DNA of 64,000 nt from Fulvivirga ulvae (GTDB taxonomy: Bacteria > Bacteroidota > Bacteroidia > Cytophagales > Cyclobacteriaceae). Below the pieces are notes generated by a model, which did no database searches, was not told the DNA's origin, and saw only the letters and a list, made by a program, of their open reading frames with translations. Location: contig NZ_CP089981.1 in assembly GCF_021389975.1 (NCBI RefSeq), forward strand, positions 3,435,501 through 3,499,500, read 5' to 3'. The translations under genes and the position numbers were made by a program. This document shows positions 53,406-62,756 of the stretch, piece after piece. How positions within the stretch are numbered: position 1 is the first letter of the stretch; the number at the start of each line of letters is the position of its first letter.

Positions 53406-54539
53406 CTATAAACCGGGCAACTGGAAAATCTGCTCAGGTTGCTTTCTGCTTATTGAAGATGGTGTTATACTCATCATAAGGTTACGAATGCTGATTAATA
53501 AAGGGCTGGATAGGTGTGCCATCTTACCAATACGCCAGCTTGTTTTTACTACCAAATGGGCTTTTGGTAATCTTAAACTTTGAAATTTTTCAAATGCAGC
53601 ATGTGTATCATATTTTTTTAAGTATTCAGAGAGCACATAGGCATCTTCAATAGCTTGACAGGCCCCTTGCCCCATGTTTGGAGTAGTGGCGTGAGCGGCG
53701 TCGCCTATTAGGCAAACATTATCTTTGTACCAGGTGCTGGTAGGCTTAAGATCAGATATTACCGCCGTATGTACCTGCTGTTTTGGGGTAGCTGCGATAA
53801 TATCCCTGATCACCGCATGATAATCACGGAAATAGCTGTCTATATCACTTACCGCATATTCGTTTTTATGTTTTTTGAAAGATTTCAGAGCATACCAGTA
53901 CACTTTGTCCTTATCAATTTGGACTAACCCAAAACGCCCTCCTCTTCCCCATGCTTCATTGAGCTCATTTTTATATTCGGATAGTAAATCGAAATTCACA
54001 ACTCCCCGCCAGCAGATCTGGTTAGCATTTCTCAGTTCATTTCCGGAGAATAAACACTGCCTCACCACGGAGGTTAATCCGTCAGCACCTATTAGCACCG
54101 AAGATTGGATTGACTTTCCATTTTCAAATGTTGATAAAGGCACACGGTCGGTCTGGCTGATATGTTTAAGACTGTGCTTTAAATTTATTTCTGTTGACCG
54201 GAGCCTGTTTAGCAAGATTTGCTGCAATACCCCTCTGTGAATGGCAACATTTTTCACCTTATGTTTTTTCTCAAAGTATGATAAATCCACTCTGGAAACA
54301 GGCTTTAAGTTGGCTTTGGTAATGTTCATTGAGGAAATTATATTTCCATTGTTTTCAATTTCCTTTCGCAGACCAAGTTTCTCATAAACCTGCATGGCAT
54401 TGTTGGCTAATATAATTCCTGCCCCTACCTGCTTTATTTCTTCAGCCTGTTCGAAGATCCTGGTTTTAAGTCCTTTTTGTTCAAGAGCTATAGCCGTTGT
54501 TAGCCCTCCGATTCCGGCTCCTATAATGTCAATAGTCAT
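53406..54539 (-). CDS. FAD-dependent monooxygenase (PHBH/TetX-like)
   Basis: About 377 residues starting at ATG 54539 ('MTIDIIGAGIGGLTTAIALEQ', the dinucleotide motif GxGxxG). It has 'RIFEQAEEIKQVGAGIIL', 'SSVLIGADGLTSVVR' (DG motif) and 'VCLIGDAAHATTPNMGQGACQA' (GD motif). Group A flavin monooxygenases hydroxylate aromatics, and some TetX proteins inactivate tetracyclines; the substrate here is not determined. The upstream frame to 54611 adds no useful signal. It lies alone on the minus strand beyond the ATPase row. Confidence 0.9.
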   Translation of the reverse strand: MTIDIIGAGIGGLTTAIALEQKGLKTRIFEQAEEIKQVGAGIILANNAMQVYEKLGLRKEIENNGNIISSMNITKANLKPVSRVDLSYFEKKHKVKNVAIHRGVLQQILLNRLRSTEINLKHSLKHISQTDRVPLSTFENGKSIQSSVLIGADGLTSVVRQCLFSGNELRNANQICWRGVVNFDLLSEYKNELNEAWGRGGRFGLVQIDKDKVYWYALKSFKKHKNEYAVSDIDSYFRDYHAVIRDIIAATPKQQVHTAVISDLKPTSTWYKDNVCLIGDAAHATTPNMGQGACQAIEDAYVLSEYLKKYDTHAAFEKFQSLRLPKAHLVVKTSWRIGKMAHLSSPLLISIRNLMMSITPSSISRKQPEQIFQLPGL

Positions 54540-54725
54540 TTGAGAGTTGTAAGTGTGGATATTGTCCGCAAACACTACAAATTTATTCGAATTGTTTGTG
54601 CATATTCGCATGGTTTATAAAAAATCCATTATAATTTATTTGCTTTATAAGTTTGGTGTATGGGTACAGATATGTTTTATGGCAAATCGGGATGCCTGGT
54701 TATTAATATTTAATAAAAGACTTTA

Positions 54726-55376
54726 ATGAAAGAAAATATCAAGTTAGCCACAAAGATTGGAGGGAAAGCGGTAGTAAAGTGGCTTCTCATATTTATGTCA
54801 GGTAATTTGGTAACCTTAACCGTTTTCCTGATCGCCCTCTTTAATAATATCGGCCTGGCTGGTGGCGGTCATGGTCAGGTCGTAGCGTTATTTATGGGGT
54901 TGTTAACCAATAATATTTGTGCCTTTATTCTGATCTTTGGAGCTCCAGCTTTTATAGCTCTATACTTTGTAATAGCCAATAAAGTATCTATTCAGAATGT
55001 TATTTACTTATTATGTAAAAGTAAGGCAGGAGATTATATTTCTGAAAAAGTAGGAGCGATAGCGAGCCGAATTACTGATAAAGAAGGGTGGAGAAGGGAA
55101 ATTTCAAGTAAAGCCATATTGAAAGCAAGACTGTTGCAAGTCAGTAAAGATGATCCGAATACCTCTAAACTGCAGCGTAAAGTAATTGGCTATGGGTTTG
55201 AAAAAATAAGCCTGGATGATGTGGATTTTCAGGACGAAAACGTCAAACTGTCCACTATTCTTCAAAATAAGTTTCACAATTTTATAACCGATACTACCCA
55301 ACCTTCTCTGACCTTATTTTGGGGTTTGATACTTATTCAGGTGGTTCTGTTGACTTGCTCCTTAATTATTAATTAG
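54726..55376 (+). CDS. Three-helix membrane protein of unknown family
   Basis: 216 residues with membrane helices at about 18-39, 62-85 and 193-214. A cytosolic middle part of about 100 residues carries 'GWRREISSKAILKARLLQ' and an acidic 'DDVDFQDENVKL'. A Gly/His loop (GGGHGQ) lies between the first two helices. It is a single gene divergent from the monooxygenase. I recognise no family; the reading frame has ordinary coding character. Confidence 0.65.
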   Translation: MKENIKLATKIGGKAVVKWLLIFMSGNLVTLTVFLIALFNNIGLAGGGHGQVVALFMGLLTNNICAFILIFGAPAFIALYFVIANKVSIQNVIYLLCKSKAGDYISEKVGAIASRITDKEGWRREISSKAILKARLLQVSKDDPNTSKLQRKVIGYGFEKISLDDVDFQDENVKLSTILQNKFHNFITDTTQPSLTLFWGLILIQVVLLTCSLIIN

Positions 55377-55652
55377 AAAACACGGTAAACCACTCATTAT
55401 TATTTCCATAGCTTTTTCACAGAGGCTTCTGTTCTTTTTCTTCAACTCTTCACTTCGTTACTTTTGGGATCAAGCTGAAACCTGTGGAGCAAATGGATTG
55501 GAAATAAAGTATGCAATATGAAGTTTTCCACTGAAAATCAATAAATCATACCTATTGTCAATATAAGCTGGTTTGCCAACTGCCTGTCAAACATAGTGGT
55601 GAAAAGTTAGAGTCTCCCCGGAAATTCCGCCTGATCCGACTTTTGCCGGGTT

Positions 55653-56081
55653 TTAATATACCTCGGCCTCTTCCAAAATATAATTACACTGATAGATATC
55701 GTCCCGGTTCAGTTTTAGCCGACCTTTGATAGTTACTACCTCATCCATTTTGAACTTAGGGTGGTCCGGTTGGAGCTTTAACTCTATAATGGATTCGGGG
55801 CCGCCATTGCCACAAAAAAAACAGGAAGCATACGGGTTTTTAGAAAGGATGTAAACCCCCTTTTTAGGGTCGATTGGCAGCATGTACCCTTTGATGTAAA
55901 CCATCTGCCCATCGAGGTCTTTTACATTGGGGCCAAAGTGCGGATAGTAGTAATATGCTTCTACTTCTTCACTGTATTTATCTGTAAATTCAACGTCACC
56001 CAGCGTCTCCCAGGTGATTGCTGTCTGGGCCGAAGCCATACTGGTTATAGCCATCAGTGTGATAATAAGTAATCTATGCAT
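55653..56081 (-). CDS. DUF3299-like exported protein of the zinc unit
   Basis: About 142 residues with a signal peptide (MHRLLIITLMAITSMASA). It resembles DUF3299 proteins: 'YYPHFGPNVKDLDGQMVYIKGYMLP', 'YILSKNPYASCFFCGNGGPES' (CxxC) and 'VVTIKGRLKLNRDDIYQ'. It overlaps the permease stop by eight bases (ATGCATAG). The ABC genes followed by a DUF3299-like gene resemble parts of the Vibrio zinc-regulated zrg operon, and the zinc-type palindrome upstream fits. A zinc delivery role is inferred. Confidence 0.8.
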   Translation of the reverse strand: MHRLLIITLMAITSMASAQTAITWETLGDVEFTDKYSEEVEAYYYYPHFGPNVKDLDGQMVYIKGYMLPIDPKKGVYILSKNPYASCFFCGNGGPESIIELKLQPDHPKFKMDEVVTIKGRLKLNRDDIYQCNYILEEAEVY

Positions 56082-57279
56082 CTGCCAAAGTTTTTGAAAT
56101 ATTGATATAAAAAGTCTGTATAGCCGGAATAAATGCTGCAACTAATCCTATGCCTGTTGCGATGAATAGCAACACCCACTCTTCGGGCAGAAATTGCCAA
56201 CCGGATAATTCATAGTGGTAGCTTGCCTGGGTGTGGGATGATAATATGGATAGGCCAACACGGCTGAACAGCAGGCCACAGGCGAAGCCTATCCATGTAA
56301 GCAACAGGGCTTCCTGCAATACCACCCATACCACTTGCCATCGTGATGCACCATAAGTACGCATCAGGGCCATTTCGTATTTTCGGTCTTTTAAAGCATT
56401 CCAAAGGCTAATGAACATGCTTAACCCTGCAATGGCAATGATGGCTATGGCAATAGCATTTATAGTGTCTATGCCTACGCCCATAAGGCCAAACAGCCTG
56501 TTGAGCTCATAAGCAGGTACGGCGGCCTGCATGCTTGTACGTTCATTCACCAGCCGTGGCAGCTGGACCATACCTAAAGGATTTCTGAAACTGAGCAGCA
56601 TGGCGGTAATTTCAGGGTCTGCTTCTTCTTTATGGTTTTCGTTTTCATGATGCCGATGGTCGTCCTCATTGTGTGCCTCCCACACACTTTCCAGCGATGT
56701 CAGGATGAGGTTGTCAAGTACGGAATGAGTATAGCTGAAAATGCCGGCTACCTTGTAGGGGTGATCTTCATGGCCTTCTCCACCTTCACTGAGTCCGTGC
56801 GTTCCGGTGAAGGTGTCTCCGGGTTTCAATTGAAGATTTGCGGCCACGGTAGCACCTACCGTAACTTCAAAAGGGTGTTTCCATAAGGTACCACTGGCAG
56901 TTTGTGCATCATAGTTTTTAGGGTAATCATAGTTGGTGCCTACTATGCGGTAACCCTCGAAGCTGTCGCCATAAGCGAGAGGGATGCCCGAAGCTATCAG
57001 TGGATGGCGGCTGAGCTTTTCGGCTTCAGCCAGGGGAATGTTGCCTGTAGGCATATCCACATGGTACACCGCAGAGAGGATAAGTTGTAGCGGGCTTCCT
57101 TTGGCACCTACCACCATGTCTATCCCACTTAAATTATTATCCATTTGGTGGCGGACATGCTGGTTCACCTGTAGTAGCAGAGATATTATGCCTACACCTA
57201 CCGTAAGCAAAACAAGGCTCAAAACTGCCGAGAGCGGGCGTGCGATTATGTTTTTTAAGCTTAGCCTGAGTATATCCAT
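56074..57279 (-). CDS. ABC transporter permease, FtsX/MacB-like, with His-rich loop
   Basis: The 401-residue protein has one N-terminal membrane helix, a large periplasmic domain and three C-terminal helices of the FtsX type ('MFISLWNALKDRKYEMALMRTYGASRWQVV'). The periplasmic part holds a His/Asp/Glu cluster near residues 203-216 (EAHNEDDHRHHENENH) together with His161, His170 and His173, suitable for zinc binding. It lies two bases after the ATPase stop codon. It is the permease of a Zrg-like ABC unit and may move a zinc ligand or act mechanically. Confidence 0.88.
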   Translation of the reverse strand: MDILRLSLKNIIARPLSAVLSLVLLTVGVGIISLLLQVNQHVRHQMDNNLSGIDMVVGAKGSPLQLILSAVYHVDMPTGNIPLAEAEKLSRHPLIASGIPLAYGDSFEGYRIVGTNYDYPKNYDAQTASGTLWKHPFEVTVGATVAANLQLKPGDTFTGTHGLSEGGEGHEDHPYKVAGIFSYTHSVLDNLILTSLESVWEAHNEDDHRHHENENHKEEADPEITAMLLSFRNPLGMVQLPRLVNERTSMQAAVPAYELNRLFGLMGVGIDTINAIAIAIIAIAGLSMFISLWNALKDRKYEMALMRTYGASRWQVVWVVLQEALLLTWIGFACGLLFSRVGLSILSSHTQASYHYELSGWQFLPEEWVLLFIATGIGLVAAFIPAIQTFYINISKTLADA

Positions 57280-57281
57280 AT

Positions 57282-57947
57282 TTAACGTACTTGTTGGAGC
57301 GGAGCCAGAGTATTGCTGTTGGATAGCTCCAATTTGTTATTAAAAACCTCTTTTAGTCGCTGGTCGTGGGTGATTACTACCAGCATGGCCTGGGTGGCCG
57401 ATGCCTGTTCCAGGAGCAGGTCAGATACTATGCTGCAGTTGTTGTCGTCCAGGCTGGAAGTAGGCTCATCCGCCAGTATAAGGCGGGGCTGATTGACCAG
57501 GGCGAGTGCTATGGCTGCACGCTGCTGTTCGCCCTGGCTTAACCGGTGCGGGCTGGCTTTACGATGTCGGCCAATGCCAAGCCTGTTAAGTACTTCTGTC
57601 AATCTCTGGCTGCTCCGGTTTTTGTTGGCCAGGTACTGCACGAGATGCAGGTTTTCCTCCAGCGTGAGTGAATGGATAAACCTGGGGCGCTGAAATACGA
57701 TCCCAATATTGTTTCCACGGAAGCGATCCAGCTGGCCCGATGATAATTTCGTGAAGTCCGTACTGTCCAGCTGTATCGAACCTGAAACTGGTTTTAGCAG
57801 GCCCGCAAGCACATGAAGCAGTGTGGTTTTACCTATTCCGGATTCGCCAAGTATCAGCATGTTTTCGTTATCCCGCACTTCAAAATCCGGAAAATGAAAT
57901 TTCTGATGGTGATTGTAAGCATAATGTAAAGATTTGGTTTTCAGCAT
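57282..57947 (-). CDS. ABC transporter ATP-binding protein of the zinc unit
   Basis: About 221 residues from ATG 57947 (MLKTKSLHYAYNHHQKF). It has Walker A GESGIGKTT, the Q-loop 'GIVFQRP', ABC signature 'LSQGEQQR' and Walker B 'RLILADEPTSSLDD' with the H-loop 'VVITHD'. It belongs to the LolD/FtsE-like group that partners FtsX-type permeases. The first ATG after the Zur-like palindrome is 41 bases away. The longer in-frame extension to 58181 crosses that palindrome and is not coding. Confidence 0.93.
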   Translation of the reverse strand: MLKTKSLHYAYNHHQKFHFPDFEVRDNENMLILGESGIGKTTLLHVLAGLLKPVSGSIQLDSTDFTKLSSGQLDRFRGNNIGIVFQRPRFIHSLTLEENLHLVQYLANKNRSSQRLTEVLNRLGIGRHRKASPHRLSQGEQQRAAIALALVNQPRLILADEPTSSLDDNNCSIVSDLLLEQASATQAMLVVITHDQRLKEVFNNKLELSNSNTLAPLQQVR

Positions 57948-57987
57948 ACTGTCCGATTTTTTAGCAAAAGTAATGAATGGAGTATTT

Positions 57988-58008
57988 AAATGCAACAATG
58001 TTGCATTT
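57988..58008. promoter_or_regulatory. Zur/Fur-like palindrome in the divergent promoter
   Basis: AAATGCAAC-AAT-GTTGCATTT is a perfect nine-base inverted repeat with a three-base centre. It lies between the ABC unit and the MerC-like/COG0523 genes, where a zinc-responsive repressor would control both directions. Confidence 0.8.
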
Positions 58009-58113
58009 GTTAAATATCTATTTATATTTGCTTCAAAATATAATCGGGAAGGCCGCCCGGTATGGAGCAAAAGCTGACCATACACTACCCAATCATTTAA
58101 TTGGATAAGACTT

Positions 58114-58554
58114 ATGAAAGTATTGTTGAGTAAAATCAACCCTGATGTAGCAGGGTTTATTACGTCGTTGTTGTGTGCCATTCATTGTGCTATACTTCCT
58201 TTTCTACTCACGCTGGCACCATTGGCAGGGCTGAGCTTTCTTCATGATCCCAGATTCGAATATGGGATTATAGCCGTGAGTTTTGTGATCGCTTCATATG
58301 CGCTGGTGCATGGGTATCGCTACCATCACGGCAAGATTACATCGCTGGTAATAGTAGCGGCAGGCTTTCTTCTGATAGGTGCGGGCCATTGGGTTTCCGT
58401 TGCATGGGGCGAGGCTTTGTTCAGCACTGTCGGAGCCTTGATGGTGGCCCTGGCCCATTTGATCAACTGGAGGCATGTTCGCCAGTCGGCCATTCAATAT
58501 CCCGATTGTATTCATCAAAACAGAGACATAAAAGAAGATGCTAAAGGAGTATAA
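58114..58554 (+). CDS. MerC-family membrane protein
   Basis: The 146-residue protein has four membrane helices. The first contains Cys21, His24 and Cys25 (SLLCAIHCAILP), the metal-binding pair of MerC-like proteins. Further His residues lie in loops ('HGYRYHHGK'), and the cytosolic tail has 'CIHQNR'. Members are proposed to pass heavy metals across the membrane. Its position behind the Zur-like site and before the zinc GTPase suggests zinc, not mercury. The end overlaps the next gene by 17 bases. Confidence 0.85.
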   Translation: MKVLLSKINPDVAGFITSLLCAIHCAILPFLLTLAPLAGLSFLHDPRFEYGIIAVSFVIASYALVHGYRYHHGKITSLVIVAAGFLLIGAGHWVSVAWGEALFSTVGALMVALAHLINWRHVRQSAIQYPDCIHQNRDIKEDAKGV

Positions 58555-59686
58555 GAAGTTACCCGTGACCGTACTGAGCGGTTTTCTCGGAGCCGGAAAA
58601 ACCACGCTTTTGAACCATGTGCTTCATAACCGGCAAGGGCTGAAAGTGGCCGTGATCGTAAATGACATGAGTGAAGTCAATATTGACAGTCGGCAGGTTG
58701 CCAATGAAGTCAGACTCTCAAGAACGGACGAAAAACTTGTAGAGATGAGCAATGGCTGCATTTGCTGCACCCTAAGGGAAGACCTGATGATAGAGGTGGA
58801 AAGACTGGCAAAGCAAAATAAATTTGACTACCTGCTGATTGAAAGCACGGGTATCTCCGAACCTATACCTGTGGCACAAACTTTCTCTTTTGCCATGGGA
58901 GATGAGCTATACGATCTTACCCGCCTTACACGTCTGGATACCATGGTGACTGTAGTGGATGCTTTTAATTTTTTCAGGGACTTCGGGAGTGCAGAAACTG
59001 TACTGGATAGAGGAATGACCGATGACGAGGAGGATAAAAGGGCGATTGTAAACTTGCTGACAGACCAGATGGAGTTTGCGAACGTGATACTGCTAAACAA
59101 AACTGATCTGGTGGATGAGCCTCAGCTAACCGTTCTGGAAGGCATTGTTGCAAAGCTTAATCCCGGTGCAAAAGTAATCAGGACGCACTTTGGTAAAGTA
59201 GATCCGAAGCTGATCCTGAATACAGGACTGTTTGACTATGAAGAGGCAGAACAGTCTGCGGGGTGGATCCGTGAGCTCAACAATGAGCATACCCCGGAAA
59301 CGGAAGAGTACGGTATAACTTCATTCGTTTATCGTGAACGCAGGCCTTTTGATCGTGAAAAATTTCTGCACTATGCCTCCAATTCCTGGCCCTTGAGTGT
59401 GATCAGGAGCAAAGGCCTGTTCTGGTTTGCTTCAGAGCCTGATCGTGCATACTTATGGAGCCAGGCTGGAGGTTCTGTCAAAACAGATCCTTACGGCAGG
59501 TGGTGGGCTTCCGTCCCCCTCAAAGAGCGGGCGATGAATGAGGCTTACATGCAAAACCAGGAAGCCATAATGAAAAAATGGGACAAGCAGTGGGGAGACA
59601 GAATGAATGAGATCGTATTTATTGGCCGGGATATGGATCAGGCTGCCATAATCAGGGAAATGGAAAACTGTCTTGATGAACACTAA
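58538..59686 (+). CDS. COG0523 GTPase, zinc metallochaperone (ZigA/Zng-like)
   Basis: The 382-residue protein has Walker A GFLGAGKT (15-22), the metal-binding motif GCICC (73-77), 'SEVNIDS' and 'LLNKTDLVD' (NKxD), and a C-terminal CobW_C part ('SKGLFWFA'). COG0523 proteins under zinc control deliver zinc to client proteins when the metal is scarce. The overlap with the MerC-like gene and the shared divergent promoter support one zinc-starvation regulon. It is a strong family call. Confidence 0.93.
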   Translation: MLKEYKKLPVTVLSGFLGAGKTTLLNHVLHNRQGLKVAVIVNDMSEVNIDSRQVANEVRLSRTDEKLVEMSNGCICCTLREDLMIEVERLAKQNKFDYLLIESTGISEPIPVAQTFSFAMGDELYDLTRLTRLDTMVTVVDAFNFFRDFGSAETVLDRGMTDDEEDKRAIVNLLTDQMEFANVILLNKTDLVDEPQLTVLEGIVAKLNPGAKVIRTHFGKVDPKLILNTGLFDYEEAEQSAGWIRELNNEHTPETEEYGITSFVYRERRPFDREKFLHYASNSWPLSVIRSKGLFWFASEPDRAYLWSQAGGSVKTDPYGRWWASVPLKERAMNEAYMQNQEAIMKKWDKQWGDRMNEIVFIGRDMDQAAIIREMENCLDEH

Positions 59687-59845
59687 ACAGTATCTTTACT
59701 AAACTTCCAAAGGTTTGGTAACGCAGGTATTTGAAAGAGGTTTACAGCCTCATGCGGGTTTATCTTTTCCCGGCTTTTCAGCATAAACCGGGATGCAAAA
59801 GATCCCTGATGTGCCGCTTCAGAAATCTTCCAGCTCCTTTGGTGT

Positions 59846-60016
59846 CTACCCAACAGTGATCCCGGAGCTGGCCAAGCGGAGAAAACTTGTTGCGGTCACA
59901 TACGCATGACCGTCGTCATCAAAAAAGAGGTCGGGGTCAATCCCCTGTACATCTGGCATTTCGGATTTGATCAAGGGGCCTGCCGGGTCATCCATTAACC
60001 ATAATAGGGGCGGGTA
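59846..60016 (-). pseudogene. Remnant of a GH43 glycoside hydrolase
   Basis: The minus strand from 60016 reads 'YPPLLWLMDDPAGPLIKSEM' and 'PDVQGIDPDLFFDDDGHAYV', then a stop at 59846. 'GIDPDLFFDDDG' is the signature strand of GH43 arabinofuranosidase/xylosidases. No start codon and no other GH43 part are present. It accounts for a third of the 500-base gap between 59687 and 60190; the remainder shows nothing clear except the terminator at 60111. Confidence 0.65.
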
Positions 60017-60110
60017 GAGAAAGTTAACGGAAGCATATTTATCAGGTAACAGGGTCTCTGGAGGGTATTTTTAAGCAGATGGGAGAAGGTTCTGATATTT
60101 AACAAATAAA

Positions 60111-60135
60111 AGGCCGCCTCAAATTCGGGCGGCCT
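60111..60135 (-). terminator. Rho-independent terminator of the T9SS cargo gene
   Basis: AGGCCGCC and GGCGGCCT form an eight-pair GC-rich stem. On the minus strand it is followed by TTTTATTTGTT. It lies 56 bases after the stop of the gene at 60191-61357. Confidence 0.85.
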
Positions 60136-60190
60136 CAATTTTATATGCTGGAATTGTTCTATTAAACTTCTCAAAGGGGTTTGACAGACG

Positions 60191-61357
60191 TTAGCGAATT
60201 AAAATTTTCTGTGTTGCTGTCTCAGTTTCAAATACTAGAGTTAATATGTAATAGCCTTCCTTCACACTATCAGGCAACTCCAGTTGTGTTTGATAGTCCA
60301 TACCATTAATCTTCAATGCTATGTTCTGTCCGTTCATTCCGGCAAGGGTTGCGGTATATAACCTGCTGCCCGATTTAATATTTATAATACGTCCGGTAAC
60401 AGGGTTAGGATAGACTTTATAATCAAAAGCAGTCTCCTCCATGGCCATATAAACGGTACCATGATACTCTGTGTATCCATCGAAATCAGTAGCTTTTATC
60501 CTGTAATAGGCGGTTTCTGATGCGATACCGATCCAGCTATAATCGATTTTTTCGTTAGAATTACCCGCACCTTTGATCCTTGCCACTTCATTAAAGCGAA
60601 CACCATCTGTTGATTTTTCTATTGTGAAATAATCAAAGTTAACTTCACTGAGTGTAGACCAGCTTAGTAGGGCCTTTCCTTTGTTCTCTACAGCTTTAAA
60701 ATCAGCGATTTCCACTGGTAGCACACCGCCACTGGTGACAAAGTCATATGTAAGTTTATCATTGTTATACAGGTCATTCTCTGTTGACGTATATGTGGTA
60801 GGATCACACGAGCCCCAGGTATAGCATTGGTCTGAGGGACCAGTGCCTACATAACCGTTGGTGTTATTTAAGTCCCCGAAAATGTATGTCTGGTTATTGG
60901 TGTGTAAAGTTGTGCCTTCAGTTATGTTAAGATCACCTACTACAATTACACGGCCGGAGTTGGTTGTCTTAAAGCTGCCGGAGGAGGTATAGTTACCTGT
61001 AACTATCAATAAACCGTTTGCATGTACCTCCATGCTCGCTCCTGAGCCAAGTGTGACATTGCCGTCTACAAATAGGGTGTCGTAAATGTGTATTGCAGGA
61101 TTAGCATTATTGACGCTCAAACTTGAATAAATTCTTGTAAATCCATATACATTGATTCGTGCGCAGTTGCTATTGGTAGGGTTACCAGGTGATTTAGGCG
61201 CTGTAGACCAGGCGTCAGCTGATGACCAGTTGGAAATATCATCCCAATTATTTAACTGGTTATCGTTACTTGTATAAGTGATTTGGGCAAAAGCACTGCT
61301 CGTGATAATAAAAATTGCAAATATGGAGACTTGAATTTTTAGTATATGTGTTTTCAT
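60191..61357 (-). CDS. T9SS-secreted protein with beta-helix-like domain
   Basis: The 388-residue protein has a signal peptide ('IFAIFIITSSAFAQ'), an N-terminal region of short beta repeats ('DTLFVDGNVTLGSGASMEV', 'GSFKTTNSGRVIVVGDLNI') and a fibronectin-like middle part ('LPVEIADFKAVENKGKALLSW', 'ETAYYRIKATDFDG'). It ends in a T9SS sorting domain from 'YKVYPNPVTGRIIN' to 'TQKILIR'. It is exported and anchored or released at the surface. No catalytic domain is visible, so a structural or adhesive role is likely. Confidence 0.82.
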   Translation of the reverse strand: MKTHILKIQVSIFAIFIITSSAFAQITYTSNDNQLNNWDDISNWSSADAWSTAPKSPGNPTNSNCARINVYGFTRIYSSLSVNNANPAIHIYDTLFVDGNVTLGSGASMEVHANGLLIVTGNYTSSGSFKTTNSGRVIVVGDLNITEGTTLHTNNQTYIFGDLNNTNGYVGTGPSDQCYTWGSCDPTTYTSTENDLYNNDKLTYDFVTSGGVLPVEIADFKAVENKGKALLSWSTLSEVNFDYFTIEKSTDGVRFNEVARIKGAGNSNEKIDYSWIGIASETAYYRIKATDFDGYTEYHGTVYMAMEETAFDYKVYPNPVTGRIINIKSGSRLYTATLAGMNGQNIALKINGMDYQTQLELPDSVKEGYYILTLVFETETATQKILIR

Positions 61358-61781
61358 TACTTATGTAAGATTTAAGAAGTTATTTTATTGGAATGTAAAA
61401 AGTATGCCAAGTTTAAAAAAATGGTATAAGCCTGTTTTTAGATTGTTTTGTTGATTATTAATTCTCTTTTTGGGAATGTATTCCATTTTAGGTATGCATG
61501 CATAAGGTAAGTTTTTCGCAATATACATTTATATTGTTCGCTATTTTAATATTTTCTTCATTGAAATACATTAGTAAGAAAACATATTTAAAATGATAAA
61601 TCAATAAAGGAGTTTTGGGGCTGCGCTCTTTATTTTGCCTCTGTAGCGCATTGGCTTTTACCTTGGTAACCCGCACTTGGTTTGCCAACCGCTCTATTAA
61701 CAGATGTCTGTCGAATACATATTCGTCATGTCAGTGCCCCGTAGAAATTCAATTTGGCCACTGGTCTTTGGCGGGTATCAG
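61358..61781. other. Intergenic stretch, no gene recognised
   Basis: Short frames on both strands (61488-61688 minus, 61615-61812 plus) lack family motifs, and the latter runs into the GlxA-type gene on the opposite strand. The stretch presumably holds the promoter of the T9SS gene at 61357. Confidence 0.5.
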
Positions 61782-62756
61782 CTATACTTCCTTATTATAC
61801 TTTAACTTGTAATCATTCGGGGAAATGCCGGTGATCCTGCTAAATACATTTCTAAAAGCTTTGGTATCATTGTACCCCACATCATACATGACTTCATTTA
61901 CTGTTTTCCTGGTGCTTTCAAATGATTTTTTCGCAGCTTCAATCTTTACCCTTTGCAGGTAATCCAGTGGCGTAAGGCCTGTGGCCTTGATAAACCTTCT
62001 GTCAAAAGTCCTTCTTTCAATATTGAGTTTCCCCGACAGGGATTCCATGGAGATTTTGTTCTTATAGTTTTCCTCAAGATATTTCTGAGCCTCTTGAATG
62101 GAGCTGTCACCATGCTTTTTATGTCCGTTAAAAATCGAGAATTCCGACTGCATGTTGCGGTCCAAATCTATTTGAAACACTTTGGCGCAATGGATCGCTG
62201 TGGGCCTGTCATAATACTTTTCGATAAGATATATGATGAGGTTCAGAAATGAAAAAGCTCCTCCGTTGGTATAGATGCCATTTTCGTCGGTAATCAGTTT
62301 ATCCGTTTTCAAGTCTGTTTTTGGGAATATCTGCCTGAATTCTTCTTCTACAGACCAGTGGGTGGAGCAGGTTTTTCCATCGAGCAGGCCTGTTGCAGCC
62401 AGCAGAAAAGCCCCCGTGCAGATGCTGGCGATACAGGCGCCTTCTTTATACTGCTTTGCAAGCCAATTGACAAGCTGTCCGTTTTCCTTGAGTGCCCGTT
62501 CATAGTTATGGTTTAGCGATGGGATGATGATCAGATCAGTGTGCCTGACATCCCTGATGTTGCAGTGTGTGTGCACTGAAAAAAGTCCATCATGAAAGCT
62601 GACCTTTTCTGATATACCCGCCAGCTCAATTTTAAAGAGTTCATCATTACCCTTGCTTTTCCAAATGGCATTGGCTCTGGAGAAGATTTTGTATGACCCC
62701 ACGATGCTGCTCAGGTTATTATCTCCATTTGGAACGATTATAGATAAATGTTTCAC
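61782..62756 (-). CDS. GlxA-type AraC regulator with DJ-1/PfpI domain
   Basis: 324 residues. The N-terminal DJ-1/PfpI-like domain carries the nucleophile elbow 'ASICTGAFLLAATGLLDGKTCSTHW'-type features with Cys in 'CTGAF'. The C-terminal AraC domain includes 'NIERRTFDRRFIKATGLTPLDYL' and 'VMYDVGYNDTKAFRNVFSRI'. Such regulators usually sense small metabolites. It is divergent from the SRPBCC genes, which it may control from the 148-base intergenic region. Confidence 0.92.
   Translation of the reverse strand: MKHLSIIVPNGDNNLSSIVGSYKIFSRANAIWKSKGNDELFKIELAGISEKVSFHDGLFSVHTHCNIRDVRHTDLIIIPSLNHNYERALKENGQLVNWLAKQYKEGACIASICTGAFLLAATGLLDGKTCSTHWSVEEEFRQIFPKTDLKTDKLITDENGIYTNGGAFSFLNLIIYLIEKYYDRPTAIHCAKVFQIDLDRNMQSEFSIFNGHKKHGDSSIQEAQKYLEENYKNKISMESLSGKLNIERRTFDRRFIKATGLTPLDYLQRVKIEAAKKSFESTRKTVNEVMYDVGYNDTKAFRNVFSRITGISPNDYKLKYNKEV

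Noticed and set aside
57948..58181. 78-residue N-terminal extension of the ABC ATPase frame
   Set aside because: It crosses the Zur-like palindrome and the promoter and overlaps the start of the divergent MerC-like gene.
61488..61812. Two short ORFs on opposite strands in the gap before the GlxA-type gene
   Set aside because: They overlap each other, lack motifs, and one runs into a real gene on the other strand.
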